A program made the translations under genes and the position numbers. The notes under the pieces are model-generated. The model saw only the letters and a program-made list of their open reading frames with translations, made no database searches and was not told the DNA's origin. Below, one piece after another: positions 1-7,797 of a stretch of 64,000 nt of DNA. The DNA comes from Plebeiibacterium marinum (GTDB lineage: Bacteria; Bacteroidota; Bacteroidia; Bacteroidales; Marinilabiliaceae). Each line of letters opens with the position of its first letter. Position 1 is the stretch's first letter. The DNA lies in contig NZ_JAPDPI010000019.1 of the NCBI RefSeq assembly GCF_026013615.1, positions 1 through 64,000 on the forward strand, read 5' to 3'.

Positions 1-155
1 ATGTGCTTAATCAGGTGCAGCTCTTTGATTCGGACAATTTCCTCAAACTTGGCTATGTCACTTGATTTAGGTTTACGGAATTTACTATTAAGGCATATAC
101 CTCCAATAATTCCAATAGTTAAGGCCAAGGTTGGCAACAATAATTTACTCTTCAT
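1..155 (-). CDS. Start of an unknown membrane-anchored protein (partial)
   Basis: The reverse strand opens with an ATG at 155 and stays open for 51 codons to the window edge, so only the N-terminus is visible. It begins MKSKLLLPTLALTIG, giving a hydrophobic segment of about 20 residues after a short basic start, which fits a signal anchor. A charged stretch follows (around FEEIVRIKELHLIKH). This resembles the start of DUF4230-type Bacteroidota proteins, but too little is present to assign a family. About 1 kb of gene-free DNA separates it from the next gene. Confidence 0.5.
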   Translation of the reverse strand, partial: MKSKLLLPTLALTIGIIGGICLNSKFRKPKSSDIAKFEEIVRIKELHLIKH

Positions 156-1183
156 AGTAAAAGTGGTTTTAATTTTTGTTATTTGATATATCCACTATCT
201 GTTTTATTATAAATACAATATTTTTCAAAAATACGTAACTCACTGATATAGGTATTGCTGCAACTTGCAGCAAGGTTTCCCCAACCAGGGAAAGTCCCCT
301 GCAATCTGTAGCAAAGATTCCCCAACTGTAAAAACCAACTGCCAATTTTTCTGATAATTGTAATCATTCGTTAACTCATTTATAAAACCTTTACTTACAT
401 AAAATAGCATTGAAATATTTATCATACTACAAGGTTTTGACCTATTGTATATTTTTATTTGCATCGTTTTAGAATGCGATGCAATCGCCCATTAGCGGGG
501 GGCATTAAAATCACTGGCAATCGCACTTTTCAACCATTATTTGCCCAACCGGAAGGAAGCGGCTACCCTTTTTATCCATCAAAATGTTATATTTTGCACG
601 AGAATCGGTCTTTAAAACCATTAAAAACACACAGTTCTATTAACAATCGGTCTTTTAAATCATCAAAATCATATACAGCTATTTAAAATCGATGTATCAA
701 ATGGTTAATTCCCTATAGTTCAATCAATAATGTACTATGTAAATCACAAAAAACATATGTTTTTTGTGAAAAAGTATGTTTTTGACGGAAAAAATCGAGC
801 CTCTCCATTGGAAATCGCCCCAAATAACCATTTTTATGCAAAAAAAGCCCTGGGCAACATTATATTTATGCATTTTAATGGTATATATTAAAGGATACAA
901 ACCATTCTGATGGTTTTTTACCCTAATTTCCCATGACCATGCTATTTATAATGGTCAAAATGATACATTTCCCTCAGCGAGATCCTTTTTTATCCGTTAA
1001 AAAGCAGTATATTTTTTGATATGGATGATTTTGACGGTCAGAATGATGCATTTCCATTGACGAGATTCATATTTAACGGTCAAAACCATGTGTTTTATAG
1101 AGTGTTGGCATGGTTGTGCATAAAAATGCAAAAAACAATTGTTTAAAAAGGTTTTGGCGCACTAGTCTTGCAGCGGCTGTGTA
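156..1183. other. Gene-poor stretch with decayed short repeats
   Basis: About 1 kb without a convincing gene; open frames here are short and look random. It holds a 9-bp perfect palindrome at 255-273 and several degenerate direct repeats. AATCGGTCTTTAAAACCAT at 603 recurs in altered form at 645. A 33-bp block at 953-985 recurs at 1036-1068 with about 8 changes. The phrase CTTTTTATCC followed by TATATTTT appears near 567 and 985. Function is unknown; it may be a decayed repeat array or old mobile DNA. Confidence 0.4.
255..273. repeat. Perfect 9-bp inverted repeat
   Basis: TTGCTGCAA-C-TTGCAGCAA is a perfect dyad with a 1-nt centre, about 100 bp upstream of the partial minus-strand gene. A diverged direct copy of the right arm with its flank (AGCAAAGATTCCCCAAC) lies at 310-326. 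It could be an operator or a remnant of a repeat; no regulator is adjacent. Confidence 0.35.
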
Positions 1184-1981
1184 TTACTGCCCCCTTTTTT
1201 TATTGCCCCATGGAATCTGGTATTCCACAACATATGAAAAACCAAGGCTAATATTATTGCTGCCCCTTCCAAATCCCGGAATCCTATATGGCTCCATCAC
1301 TTTGGAGTTATTTGATGCCAGTTTGGTTTTTAACCTCACATACAGGTTTAAATACAGGTTGTTAAATAATTCAGTTCTTAAGCCACTTACAAGTTCTAAC
1401 CAGTGGGTTGTAACTGAGTAGGTAGAAATGGAAGTTGTATAATATCCCCAGTGGTCGTCTGAAATAGTGATTTGATCAGCACCATGTTCTTGTGTGGCAA
1501 ATCCATACCTGAATCCAAATAAAATATTGTCATTGTTGTTTTCTTCTTCAACAACAAATATGTCGTAGTCGAACCCAACCCGGCCATAAATACCTGTCGA
1601 TTCGTAAGAATAGGGCTTGCCGTCCTTTGGTGGGGTGTTGGTTGATTCGTCTTCAAATGAAACACTCTCAAATCCTAAAGAGCCGGCCAAAAACATTCTT
1701 TTTTTATAGTTTGTTTTTAAATTGGCTTCAAAGGCAATTCTGTCGTTATCTAAAACCGGAACCAAAAACCTGCTCACATCAACCCCAATCGACAATCCCC
1801 TTTCTTTGTCGGGGTATGGCAGTTTTTTCTTTTTCTTTTTAGGAGTGCCCTCTTGCTGGTTGTCCTGTTGGTTTTGACCATAACTTTGCTGGTTAGATCG
1901 TGTTTGGTTTGTATAGTTTTGGGCGCATAGAGCAGCGGTAAAACCAATAAACAGTATATTAATAAAGAAAAATCTTAACAT
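1184..1981 (-). CDS. Outer-membrane beta-barrel-like protein, DUF6048 type
   Basis: 265 residues. A signal peptide (to about residue 20, ending ALCAQ) is followed by a Gln/Asn-rich linker and a run of six lysines (about 48-53). The rest alternates polar and aromatic residues as in an outer-membrane beta-barrel and closes with a strand-like tail (SLGFSYVVEYQIPW). I place it in the DUF6048 family from memory of such proteins next to DUF6452 lipoproteins; the family's role is unknown. Its start lies 23 bp inside the upstream lipoprotein gene, so the two are almost certainly co-translated. Confidence 0.6.
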   Translation of the reverse strand: MLRFFFINILFIGFTAALCAQNYTNQTRSNQQSYGQNQQDNQQEGTPKKKKKKLPYPDKERGLSIGVDVSRFLVPVLDNDRIAFEANLKTNYKKRMFLAGSLGFESVSFEDESTNTPPKDGKPYSYESTGIYGRVGFDYDIFVVEEENNNDNILFGFRYGFATQEHGADQITISDDHWGYYTTSISTYSVTTHWLELVSGLRTELFNNLYLNLYVRLKTKLASNNSKVMEPYRIPGFGRGSNNISLGFSYVVEYQIPWGNKKRGQ

Positions 1982-2438
1982 TCTCAGTGCTTTCGTTGTA
2001 CTTAATTGAGGTATAATCTATAGCAACAGAATCTATAAAAGAGATGTCTGTATAAATAACGGTATCTAATTCAAAACTAAAAACAAATCCACATTCCTCA
2101 GAAACAAAGCTCAGTTCTTTGGAATGTATAAAAGTGATGGTGTCTTTTTGGTTTAGGATCTTCACCAGATATTTGGTAGTGTCACTGGCCATTGATAAAG
2201 GTAAAAAGCTATTGGATAGCGACTCCGAGTTATATAGCGTATCGTTTTCCAAAATAATGCCATCGCCGGGTAAGCTGATAAAGGAAACATCACTAACCGT
2301 AGAGTCGTTACCGGTTTCAGCTGAGTAAAACCCTGCCTGAACTGATTGTTGGTTCGAAAGACAAAAGTCATCGCTTTCGTTACAGGCTATAACCAAAACT
2401 ATTATTGCTAAAAATAAGGTCTTTATGATGATCTTCAT
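1959..2438 (-). CDS. Small lipoprotein, DUF6452 type
   Basis: 159 residues. The N-terminus has a hydrophobic signal and a lipobox ending VIAC (Cys19), so it should be a lipoprotein. The mature part is rich in short beta strands and Ser/Asp/Thr. It resembles DUF6452 proteins, which in Bacteroidota are commonly paired with DUF6048, as here. It overlaps the downstream DUF6048-type gene by 23 bp in the same direction, indicating one operon. The gene is divergent from the thiamine operon, leaving a 354-bp shared upstream region that carries the TPP riboswitch on the other strand. Confidence 0.6.
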   Translation of the reverse strand: MKIIIKTLFLAIIVLVIACNESDDFCLSNQQSVQAGFYSAETGNDSTVSDVSFISLPGDGIILENDTLYNSESLSNSFLPLSMASDTTKYLVKILNQKDTITFIHSKELSFVSEECGFVFSFELDTVIYTDISFIDSVAIDYTSIKYNESTENVKIFLY

Positions 2439-2597
2439 ATATAAAGGAGTTCTTAAATTTTTGACTTTGCAATATTAGCAAAAATAGAACCATTCATCAT
2501 GTTGTATATGGGTTTTATTTTTGGAGAATGGGGATATTGTGATAAAGCTTTGGTTAAACATGATAAATTAGTTGGTACTATTTTCATCAAATCCTAT

Positions 2598-2605
2598 TAT
2601 CTTTG
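2598..2605 (+). promoter_or_regulatory. Promoter -7 box of the thiamine operon
   Basis: TATCTTTG matches the Bacteroidota TAnnTTTG consensus exactly and sits about 12-15 bp ahead of the first conserved base of the TPP riboswitch. A TTG at 2572-2574 is a possible -33 element, though the 23-bp spacing is slightly long. Confidence 0.5.
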
Positions 2606-2616
2606 CATTTTGAAAT

Positions 2617-2713
2617 ATTGGGGTGCCTTAACAAATCGGGCTGAGATCATACCCTTTTATCAACGATGGCGGTTGGTAATGAACCTGATCCGGATAATGC
2701 CGGCGTAGGAAAC
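2617..2713 (+). promoter_or_regulatory. TPP (THI-box) riboswitch
   Basis: The conserved THI-element parts occur in order: GGGGTGCC at 2620-2627, CTGAGATCATACCC at 2641-2654, and GAACCTGATCCGGATAATGC starting at 2681 with the closing CCGGCGTAGGAAA to about 2713. The 5' GGGGTGCC and the CTGAGA and ACCTGATC cores are diagnostic of this class. It lies 80 bp upstream of the TonB receptor start, so it should shut off thiamine-uptake genes when thiamine pyrophosphate is plentiful. Whether it acts on transcription or translation is not obvious, as no T-tracted terminator follows directly. Confidence 0.95.
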
Positions 2714-2792
2714 TTGTGAATTAACTCTTCACCTTTTGATCTTTATGAATACCTCATTTTAATTAATATTTAATTTTTAACTATTTATTTAA

Positions 2793-5255
2793 ATGATTAA
2801 GAAGATGGTAAACTTTTTATTTAAAAGAGTTTTGGTTGTTTGTGGTTTACTGTGGTTTGGATCCGGGATTTTTGCACAGTTTACTATAAGCGGAAGAGTG
2901 ACGGATAAAAAAGGGAATAGCTTGCCTGGTGCTACAGTTGCTGTTAAAGATTCCTACCAGGGAACGGTAACAAATTCATCCGGATATTATCAGATAAGCA
3001 ATCTGAAAAAAGGAGATTATGTATTTGTGGTTTCGTACCTGGGTTATGAATCTGTTCAAAAAAGTATTGAGGTCAGCGAATCTATATCCTGTGATTTTAC
3101 ATTGGAGTCCTCGTCTATTTTTACCGATGAGGTAATCGTTTCTTCAACACGAGCAGGGAGCCGAACGCCGGTTGCCGTTACAAATATTTCACAGGGGGAT
3201 TTGGTAAAGGAAAATACAGGGATGGATATTCCCTATCAGCTGAGCCTGACCCCTTCACTGGTGGAATCTTCAGAGGCCGGTAATGGCATTGGATATTCTG
3301 CTTTAAGAATCAGGGGTACGGATGCTTCTCGGATTAATGTTACTATAAACGGGATACCTTTAAATGACTCTGAGTCTCAAGGTGTATTCTGGGTAAATAT
3401 GCCCGATTTTTCTTCCTCAGTAGACAATATACAAATACAACGGGGGGTTGGAACTTCAACAAACGGGGCTGCGGCTTTTGGTGCTACCATTAATTTTCAA
3501 ACGGAAAAGGTAAACAGGGAGGCCTATGCTGAGGTGCAAAGCGTGGTAGGTTCGTTCCATACTTATAGAAACACTTTGAAAGCCGGGACAGGGATTATAG
3601 ATGGAAAGTATAGTTTTGATGCCCGTATCTCAAAGCTCAAATCTGATGGTTATGTGGATAGGGCCTTTTCTGATCATGAGTCGTTTTTTGTTAGTGGTAC
3701 ATACTTTTTAAACGGGGGGATGATAAAAGCTAACCTTATTAATGGTGATCAGGAAACCGGAATCAGTTGGTGGGGTAATCCCGGATATGATATCGCAGGA
3801 AAGGTTACTGACCGCACTTATAATCCGGCAGGGGAATATCTCAATAAAAATAGGGAAGTAAAATATTATCCCAACCAAACAGATAACTACAAGCAAACGC
3901 ATTATCAGTTGTTTTATTCGCAGGTATTGTCGCCTTATATTAATGTAAATACAGCGCTTCATTATACCCAGGGACATGGTTATTTTGAACAGTTTCAGGA
4001 TGATGATAATGTTTATCATGATACGGATTATAGTTACTATGGGCTTGATAACCCAATTGTGGATGGAGTTGAAGTGGAAAAGACGGATTTGACCCGCCAA
4101 AAATGGCTCGAAAATGATTTTTATGGTTTTACATCTTCTGTTAATTATAAAAGGGACAAGGTGGAAGCCACCCTTGGGGGTGCATGGAACAGGTATAAAG
4201 GCGATCATTTTGGAAATATCCTTTGGGCACAGTCTGGAGGTGTAGATAATGGGTATCAATGGTATTTTAACGATAGTGAAAAAACAGATTATAATATTTA
4301 TGGCAAGGTTAATTATTATTTAACCGACAAGCTGAATGTTTATGGTGATATGCAATACCGTCATATCGATTATGAAATGGATGGGATTGATGATGACCGT
4401 CTGGATTTGATACAAAAGCATCATTTTAATTTTTTCAATCCAAAGTTTGGGGTTTTCTATAAACTTAACAGCAGGCAGGATGTTTACACTTCCTTCTCGG
4501 TAGCCCAAAGGGAGCCTACCCGTACAAACTTTAAGGATGCAAAAGCTGATCCGGCATCTTATCCGGTGGCGGAAACTTTATATGATTATGAGCTGGGGTA
4601 TAATTATTCATCGGCAAAAGTAAAAGCTGGGATAAATATGTATTATATGTATTATCGCGACCAGCTTGTTCCAACCGGGGAGAAGAATAGTGTTGGTTAC
4701 GATATTATGACCAATGTGGATGAGAGCTATAGAGCCGGTATTGAACTTGTTTGGGGTGTTAGGTTGCTCAAAAACCTGAAATGGGATGCCAACTTTACTT
4801 TAAGCCAAAATAAAATAAAAGACTTTGTGGAATATGCCACTTATTACGATGCCGACTGGAATAAAGAATTCAAAGGGAAGAGTTTGGGATCTACAGATAT
4901 AAGTTATTCTCCGGGTGAAGTGGGAAGTAGTATTGTTTCCTGGGATGCATTTAAGGGTTTTGATGTTAGTTTTGTTAGTAAATATGTGGGTAGCCAATAT
5001 TTCGATAATTCATCCAGCAATAATCTTAAACTGGATGCCTATCATGTGCATAATGTTCGGGTTCATTACTCGTTGGATCCTGTGTTGTTTAAAGAAATGT
5101 CTTTTTATGTGCAGGTAAACAATGTTTTTAATGAGAAATATGAAAACAATGCTTATGGTGGGAAATGGTACGAACAGGGAGAGGAACTAATATGGAAGTA
5201 TTATTACCCACAGGCTGGAACTAATTTTTTATGTGGGGTAAATCTTAAGTTTTAA
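2793..5255 (+). CDS. TonB-dependent outer-membrane receptor, probable thiamine importer (OMthi type)
   Basis: 820 residues. A signal peptide ends near residue 28 (FAQ), then a carboxypeptidase-regulatory-like domain (about 30-112), a plug domain (about 118-235, with VNITINGIPLNDSESQG and IQIQRGVGTSTNGAAAFGATIN) and a 22-strand-type barrel ending in the typical C-terminal Phe. TonB receptors move scarce substrates through the outer membrane. Substrate is inferred from context: a TPP riboswitch precedes it, and a PnuT-like permease and thiamine pyrophosphokinase follow. The same trio is described in Bacteroides thetaiotaomicron (OMthi-PnuT-Tnr3). Confidence 0.9.
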   Translation: MIKKMVNFLFKRVLVVCGLLWFGSGIFAQFTISGRVTDKKGNSLPGATVAVKDSYQGTVTNSSGYYQISNLKKGDYVFVVSYLGYESVQKSIEVSESISCDFTLESSSIFTDEVIVSSTRAGSRTPVAVTNISQGDLVKENTGMDIPYQLSLTPSLVESSEAGNGIGYSALRIRGTDASRINVTINGIPLNDSESQGVFWVNMPDFSSSVDNIQIQRGVGTSTNGAAAFGATINFQTEKVNREAYAEVQSVVGSFHTYRNTLKAGTGIIDGKYSFDARISKLKSDGYVDRAFSDHESFFVSGTYFLNGGMIKANLINGDQETGISWWGNPGYDIAGKVTDRTYNPAGEYLNKNREVKYYPNQTDNYKQTHYQLFYSQVLSPYINVNTALHYTQGHGYFEQFQDDDNVYHDTDYSYYGLDNPIVDGVEVEKTDLTRQKWLENDFYGFTSSVNYKRDKVEATLGGAWNRYKGDHFGNILWAQSGGVDNGYQWYFNDSEKTDYNIYGKVNYYLTDKLNVYGDMQYRHIDYEMDGIDDDRLDLIQKHHFNFFNPKFGVFYKLNSRQDVYTSFSVAQREPTRTNFKDAKADPASYPVAETLYDYELGYNYSSAKVKAGINMYYMYYRDQLVPTGEKNSVGYDIMTNVDESYRAGIELVWGVRLLKNLKWDANFTLSQNKIKDFVEYATYYDADWNKEFKGKSLGSTDISYSPGEVGSSIVSWDAFKGFDVSFVSKYVGSQYFDNSSSNNLKLDAYHVHNVRVHYSLDPVLFKEMSFYVQVNNVFNEKYENNAYGGKWYEQGEELIWKYYYPQAGTNFLCGVNLKF

Positions 5256-5282
5256 TCCTGTAATTTTTAGAATAGGAAAATA

Positions 5283-5891
5283 ATGGAATGGATTGTCAGT
5301 AATATAGTTGAGATTATCGGAACGGTTTCGGGGCTGTTGTATCTTTATCTTGAAATAAAGCAGAATAAATGGTTGTGGCCAGTAGGTATCTTAACATCGG
5401 TAATGTACATTTTTGTGTTTTATACATCAAAGTTTTATGCAGATATGTCGTTGCAGTTTTATTACGTACTCATAAGTGTATACGGATGGATTTTATGGTC
5501 GAGGGGAAAATCATCAGATCAAAATGAAGAGTTGCAGGTGAGGAGTGTAACCAGGCCCTTATTCATGGGGCTGGTTCTTTGCAGCCTGGTTATTTATTTG
5601 GGAATATCCTATGTGCTTGTTGAGTTTACAGATAGTCCGTTGCCTTATTGGGATGCCTTTACAACGGCATTGAGTATTGTTGCTACCTGGATGCTGGCCA
5701 AAAAAATATTGGAACAGTGGATTGTTTGGGTCATTGTTAATGTGGTATCCCTGGCGTTATATATTTATAAAGGACTGTATCCAACATCAGTATTATTTTT
5801 CTTTTATGCAGCATTATCTGTTGTAGGATATCTTCAGTGGAGAAAAGATTTGGTGGTAGTGAAGCTGGATATGGCAGAGAAAAAATTGTAA
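5283..5891 (+). CDS. pnuT: PnuC-family thiamine transporter (PnuT)
   Basis: 202 residues with about seven hydrophobic helices, the PnuC/SWEET-like transporter architecture; EIKQNKWLWPVGI near residue 25 and the W-rich helices fit the family. PnuC proteins facilitate uptake of nicotinamide riboside, and PnuT variants take thiamine, which is trapped by phosphorylation. The position between a riboswitch-controlled TonB receptor (27 bp upstream) and thiamine pyrophosphokinase (2 bp downstream) points to thiamine. It should sit in the inner membrane. Confidence 0.9.
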   Translation: MEWIVSNIVEIIGTVSGLLYLYLEIKQNKWLWPVGILTSVMYIFVFYTSKFYADMSLQFYYVLISVYGWILWSRGKSSDQNEELQVRSVTRPLFMGLVLCSLVIYLGISYVLVEFTDSPLPYWDAFTTALSIVATWMLAKKILEQWIVWVIVNVVSLALYIYKGLYPTSVLFFFYAALSVVGYLQWRKDLVVVKLDMAEKKL

Positions 5892-5893
5892 TC

Positions 5894-6511
5894 ATGAAGA
5901 AAAAGGCGGTTGTATTGGCCAATGGTGCCTTCCCAACTCATCATATACCTTTGGCTGAGCTTGAAAATGCCGATTTGATTGTTTGCTGCGATGGGGCAGT
6001 AAATAAACTGGATGCAGCAGGTTTTATGGCCGATATAATTGTGGGAGATCTTGATTCGGTACAAGGTCATTTGAAGGAAAAATATACTGGCAAGATGTTT
6101 CATAGCAGCGATCAGGAAACAAATGATTTAACTAAAGCTGTTAACTGGTGCATCAATCATGAAATAGCTGAAGTGGTTATTTTAGGGGCTACAGGATTGC
6201 GCGATGACCATATGATAGGCAATGTGTTTTTGTTGCCAACTTATGTCGGCCATATCGCGGTGAGCATGTTGACTGATCATGGAGTTTTTACCCCAATAGT
6301 GGCCTCTGAGCAATTTAACAGTTATGTGGGGCAGCAGGTTTCGTTGTTTTCATCGCATCCGGATGTAATAATAACTACCGAAAACTTAAAATATCCTGTA
6401 AAGAACCAGAAGTTTAGCATGTTGTGGCAGGGTACCTTAAATGAGTCAACTAGCAATTGCTTTACTTTAAATATAGAAGGTGGTTGTTTAATTGTATTTC
6501 AAAAATATTGA
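5894..6511 (+). CDS. tnr3: Thiamine pyrophosphokinase
   Basis: 205 residues from the ATG at 5894; a longer frame from 5837 would overlap pnuT by 55 bp, and the family start is MKKKAVVLANGAFP. The catalytic core is clear: CCDGAVNKL, the acidic DIIVGDLDSV motif and DQETNDLTKAV, followed by the thiamine-binding C-terminal beta domain. It transfers pyrophosphate from ATP to thiamine, giving TPP and trapping imported vitamin in the cytosol. It is the last gene of the operon and is followed by a strong hairpin. The symbol follows B. thetaiotaomicron usage; the Pfam families are TPK_catalytic and TPK_B1_binding. Confidence 0.92.
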   Translation: MKKKAVVLANGAFPTHHIPLAELENADLIVCCDGAVNKLDAAGFMADIIVGDLDSVQGHLKEKYTGKMFHSSDQETNDLTKAVNWCINHEIAEVVILGATGLRDDHMIGNVFLLPTYVGHIAVSMLTDHGVFTPIVASEQFNSYVGQQVSLFSSHPDVIITTENLKYPVKNQKFSMLWQGTLNESTSNCFTLNIEGGCLIVFQKY

Positions 6512-6535
6512 TCCCGATAAAATTTAGAATGATTT

Positions 6536-6671
6536 TATATTTGCCTGGATACAGGATGTAAATATTCGCTTTCGCTGAATTAGTCGGGGTTCTGATATAG
6601 TTATACTAAAGGCTTTTATATATAGCAAGATACTCCAGTTAAAGGTTGACGTATTTTATGTCAACCTTTTT
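6536..6671 (+). ncRNA. Possible small RNA or 3' leader unit ending in a strong terminator
   Basis: An exact TAnnTTTG box (TATATTTG) lies at 6536-6543, just after the thiamine operon. About 100 nt later comes a perfect 10-bp hairpin, AAAGGTTGAC (6641-6650), 9-nt loop, GTCAACCTTT (6660-6669), followed by T residues. It may simply terminate the operon, or the box and hairpin may bound an independent small RNA. Its 3' part (AGAT, then AAAGGTTGA) loosely recalls the two units at 40.7 and 44.5 kb. Confidence 0.3.
6641..6671 (+). terminator. Rho-independent terminator after the thiamine operon
   Basis: Perfect 10-bp stem with a 9-nt loop and a T-rich tail (CCTTTTTCTTT). It lies 130 bp after the thiamine pyrophosphokinase stop and 51 bp before the next gene. 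Confidence 0.75.
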
Positions 6672-6722
6672 CTTTCGTTTATGTTATAGTTATAAACATT
6701 AATCGTAAAAGGAGGAGTAGGC

Positions 6723-7658
6723 ATGAAACGGGTTTTGATTTCTTTGTTGTTTGCAATTGCAGTTGTAGGGTATCTAAGAGCGTTTAATAAAGAGGTGTAT
6801 TTTGTTTCCAGTGCTTATATCAACTTTGACCAAAATTCAGAGGCTATTTCTAATGTTATTGACACAAGCGGAAAGCTTTCCTTATATAAAGTGGAAAGAA
6901 TCAAAGACTCTTTACAAGTTGCAAAAGCCAATTTGGGAGGTATGCTAATGGATTATAAATCATCAGATGTTCGGGATGTGTTGTTTTATGTTCATGGTTA
7001 TGGCAAAGAGCTTGTTGATGTTTATGAAAGAGCCTTGTCGATTGAGGAAACCTATGATGTGGCAGTGGTGTTTTTTTATTGGCCTTTTAAAAATTCAAAA
7101 GGAAAACCTTCAAATTTAATGCAAGCCAAAAGAAAAATTGAATCCAGTATACCTTCGTTTAAAGCATTTGTTGGGTTAGCAGCTGAAGTAAGGAGATCCG
7201 GAGAGTTTGGAAATGTTTCCTTGTTGGCACATAGCCTCGGAAATTACTTTCTGGAAATCTATTCGGAGGAGGATAACTCTGATTTTTATACTTTCGACAA
7301 CCTAATTTTGAACAGTGCGGCTGTAAACGATAAAAAGCATAGTGAATGGCTTAATAAAATAGATATTCAAAGACGTATTTATGTTTTGTATAACAAGCAT
7401 GATTTTTTGCTAAAAGGTCTGCAGTTTTTTACACGGGCCAGACGCCAATTGGGTAATAGCGTAAGCCATGTTGCATTGCCATCAGTGAATTATATTGATA
7501 TGTCGCCTTTAGTAAAGTTTCAGTTTCCAATAGGTAATACACATTCTTATTTTACAGGAGAAGTGCCGGATAATACAGAACAGGTTAGGGGGATCTATTC
7601 AACATTAATCAAAGGAAAACCCATTGGCGATTATGCGTATTTTTCTGTAAAACAATGA
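6723..7658 (+). CDS. Alpha/beta hydrolase of the DUF900 type, exported
   Basis: 311 residues. The first 20 are a signal peptide or anchor. The protein has the DUF900 alpha/beta-hydrolase layout: oxyanion-region VLFYVHGYGK (about 86-95), VVFFYWPF, and the nucleophile elbow LLAHSLGNYF with Ser near 170; a late His (NTHSYF) could complete the triad. Substrate is unknown. It has an unusually strong Shine-Dalgarno (AGGAGGAG, 5-12 bp before ATG), rare in Bacteroidota. It stands alone: terminator before, 139 bp to the next gene. Confidence 0.7.
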   Translation: MKRVLISLLFAIAVVGYLRAFNKEVYFVSSAYINFDQNSEAISNVIDTSGKLSLYKVERIKDSLQVAKANLGGMLMDYKSSDVRDVLFYVHGYGKELVDVYERALSIEETYDVAVVFFYWPFKNSKGKPSNLMQAKRKIESSIPSFKAFVGLAAEVRRSGEFGNVSLLAHSLGNYFLEIYSEEDNSDFYTFDNLILNSAAVNDKKHSEWLNKIDIQRRIYVLYNKHDFLLKGLQFFTRARRQLGNSVSHVALPSVNYIDMSPLVKFQFPIGNTHSYFTGEVPDNTEQVRGIYSTLIKGKPIGDYAYFSVKQ

Positions 7659-7797
7659 AATATTCGACCTTTATTTAAAGTTATTCTAAATAATGTAGTG
7701 GTTCGGGTTAATTTTTTATAATATATTTATTTATACCTAGATTTTGTTTTCTTTGCATTTTGATAAAAAACAACCTTAAGTGTGTAATATTTAAATT

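Noticed and set aside
459-686. Open frame in the left repeat field
   Set aside because: No family motif, Ser/Lys/Asn-rich low-complexity end, and it crosses the degenerate repeats.
2499-2708. Open frame of 69 codons ahead of the TonB receptor
   Set aside because: It lies over the promoter and TPP riboswitch; the conserved RNA explains the sequence and the peptide has no family features.
3708-4259. Long antisense frame inside the TonB receptor gene
   Set aside because: A shadow of the receptor's codon pattern; the receptor has full family support.
5837-5893. Earlier start for thiamine pyrophosphokinase
   Set aside because: It would overlap pnuT by 55 bp, and homologous sequence begins at MKKKAVVLANGAFP.
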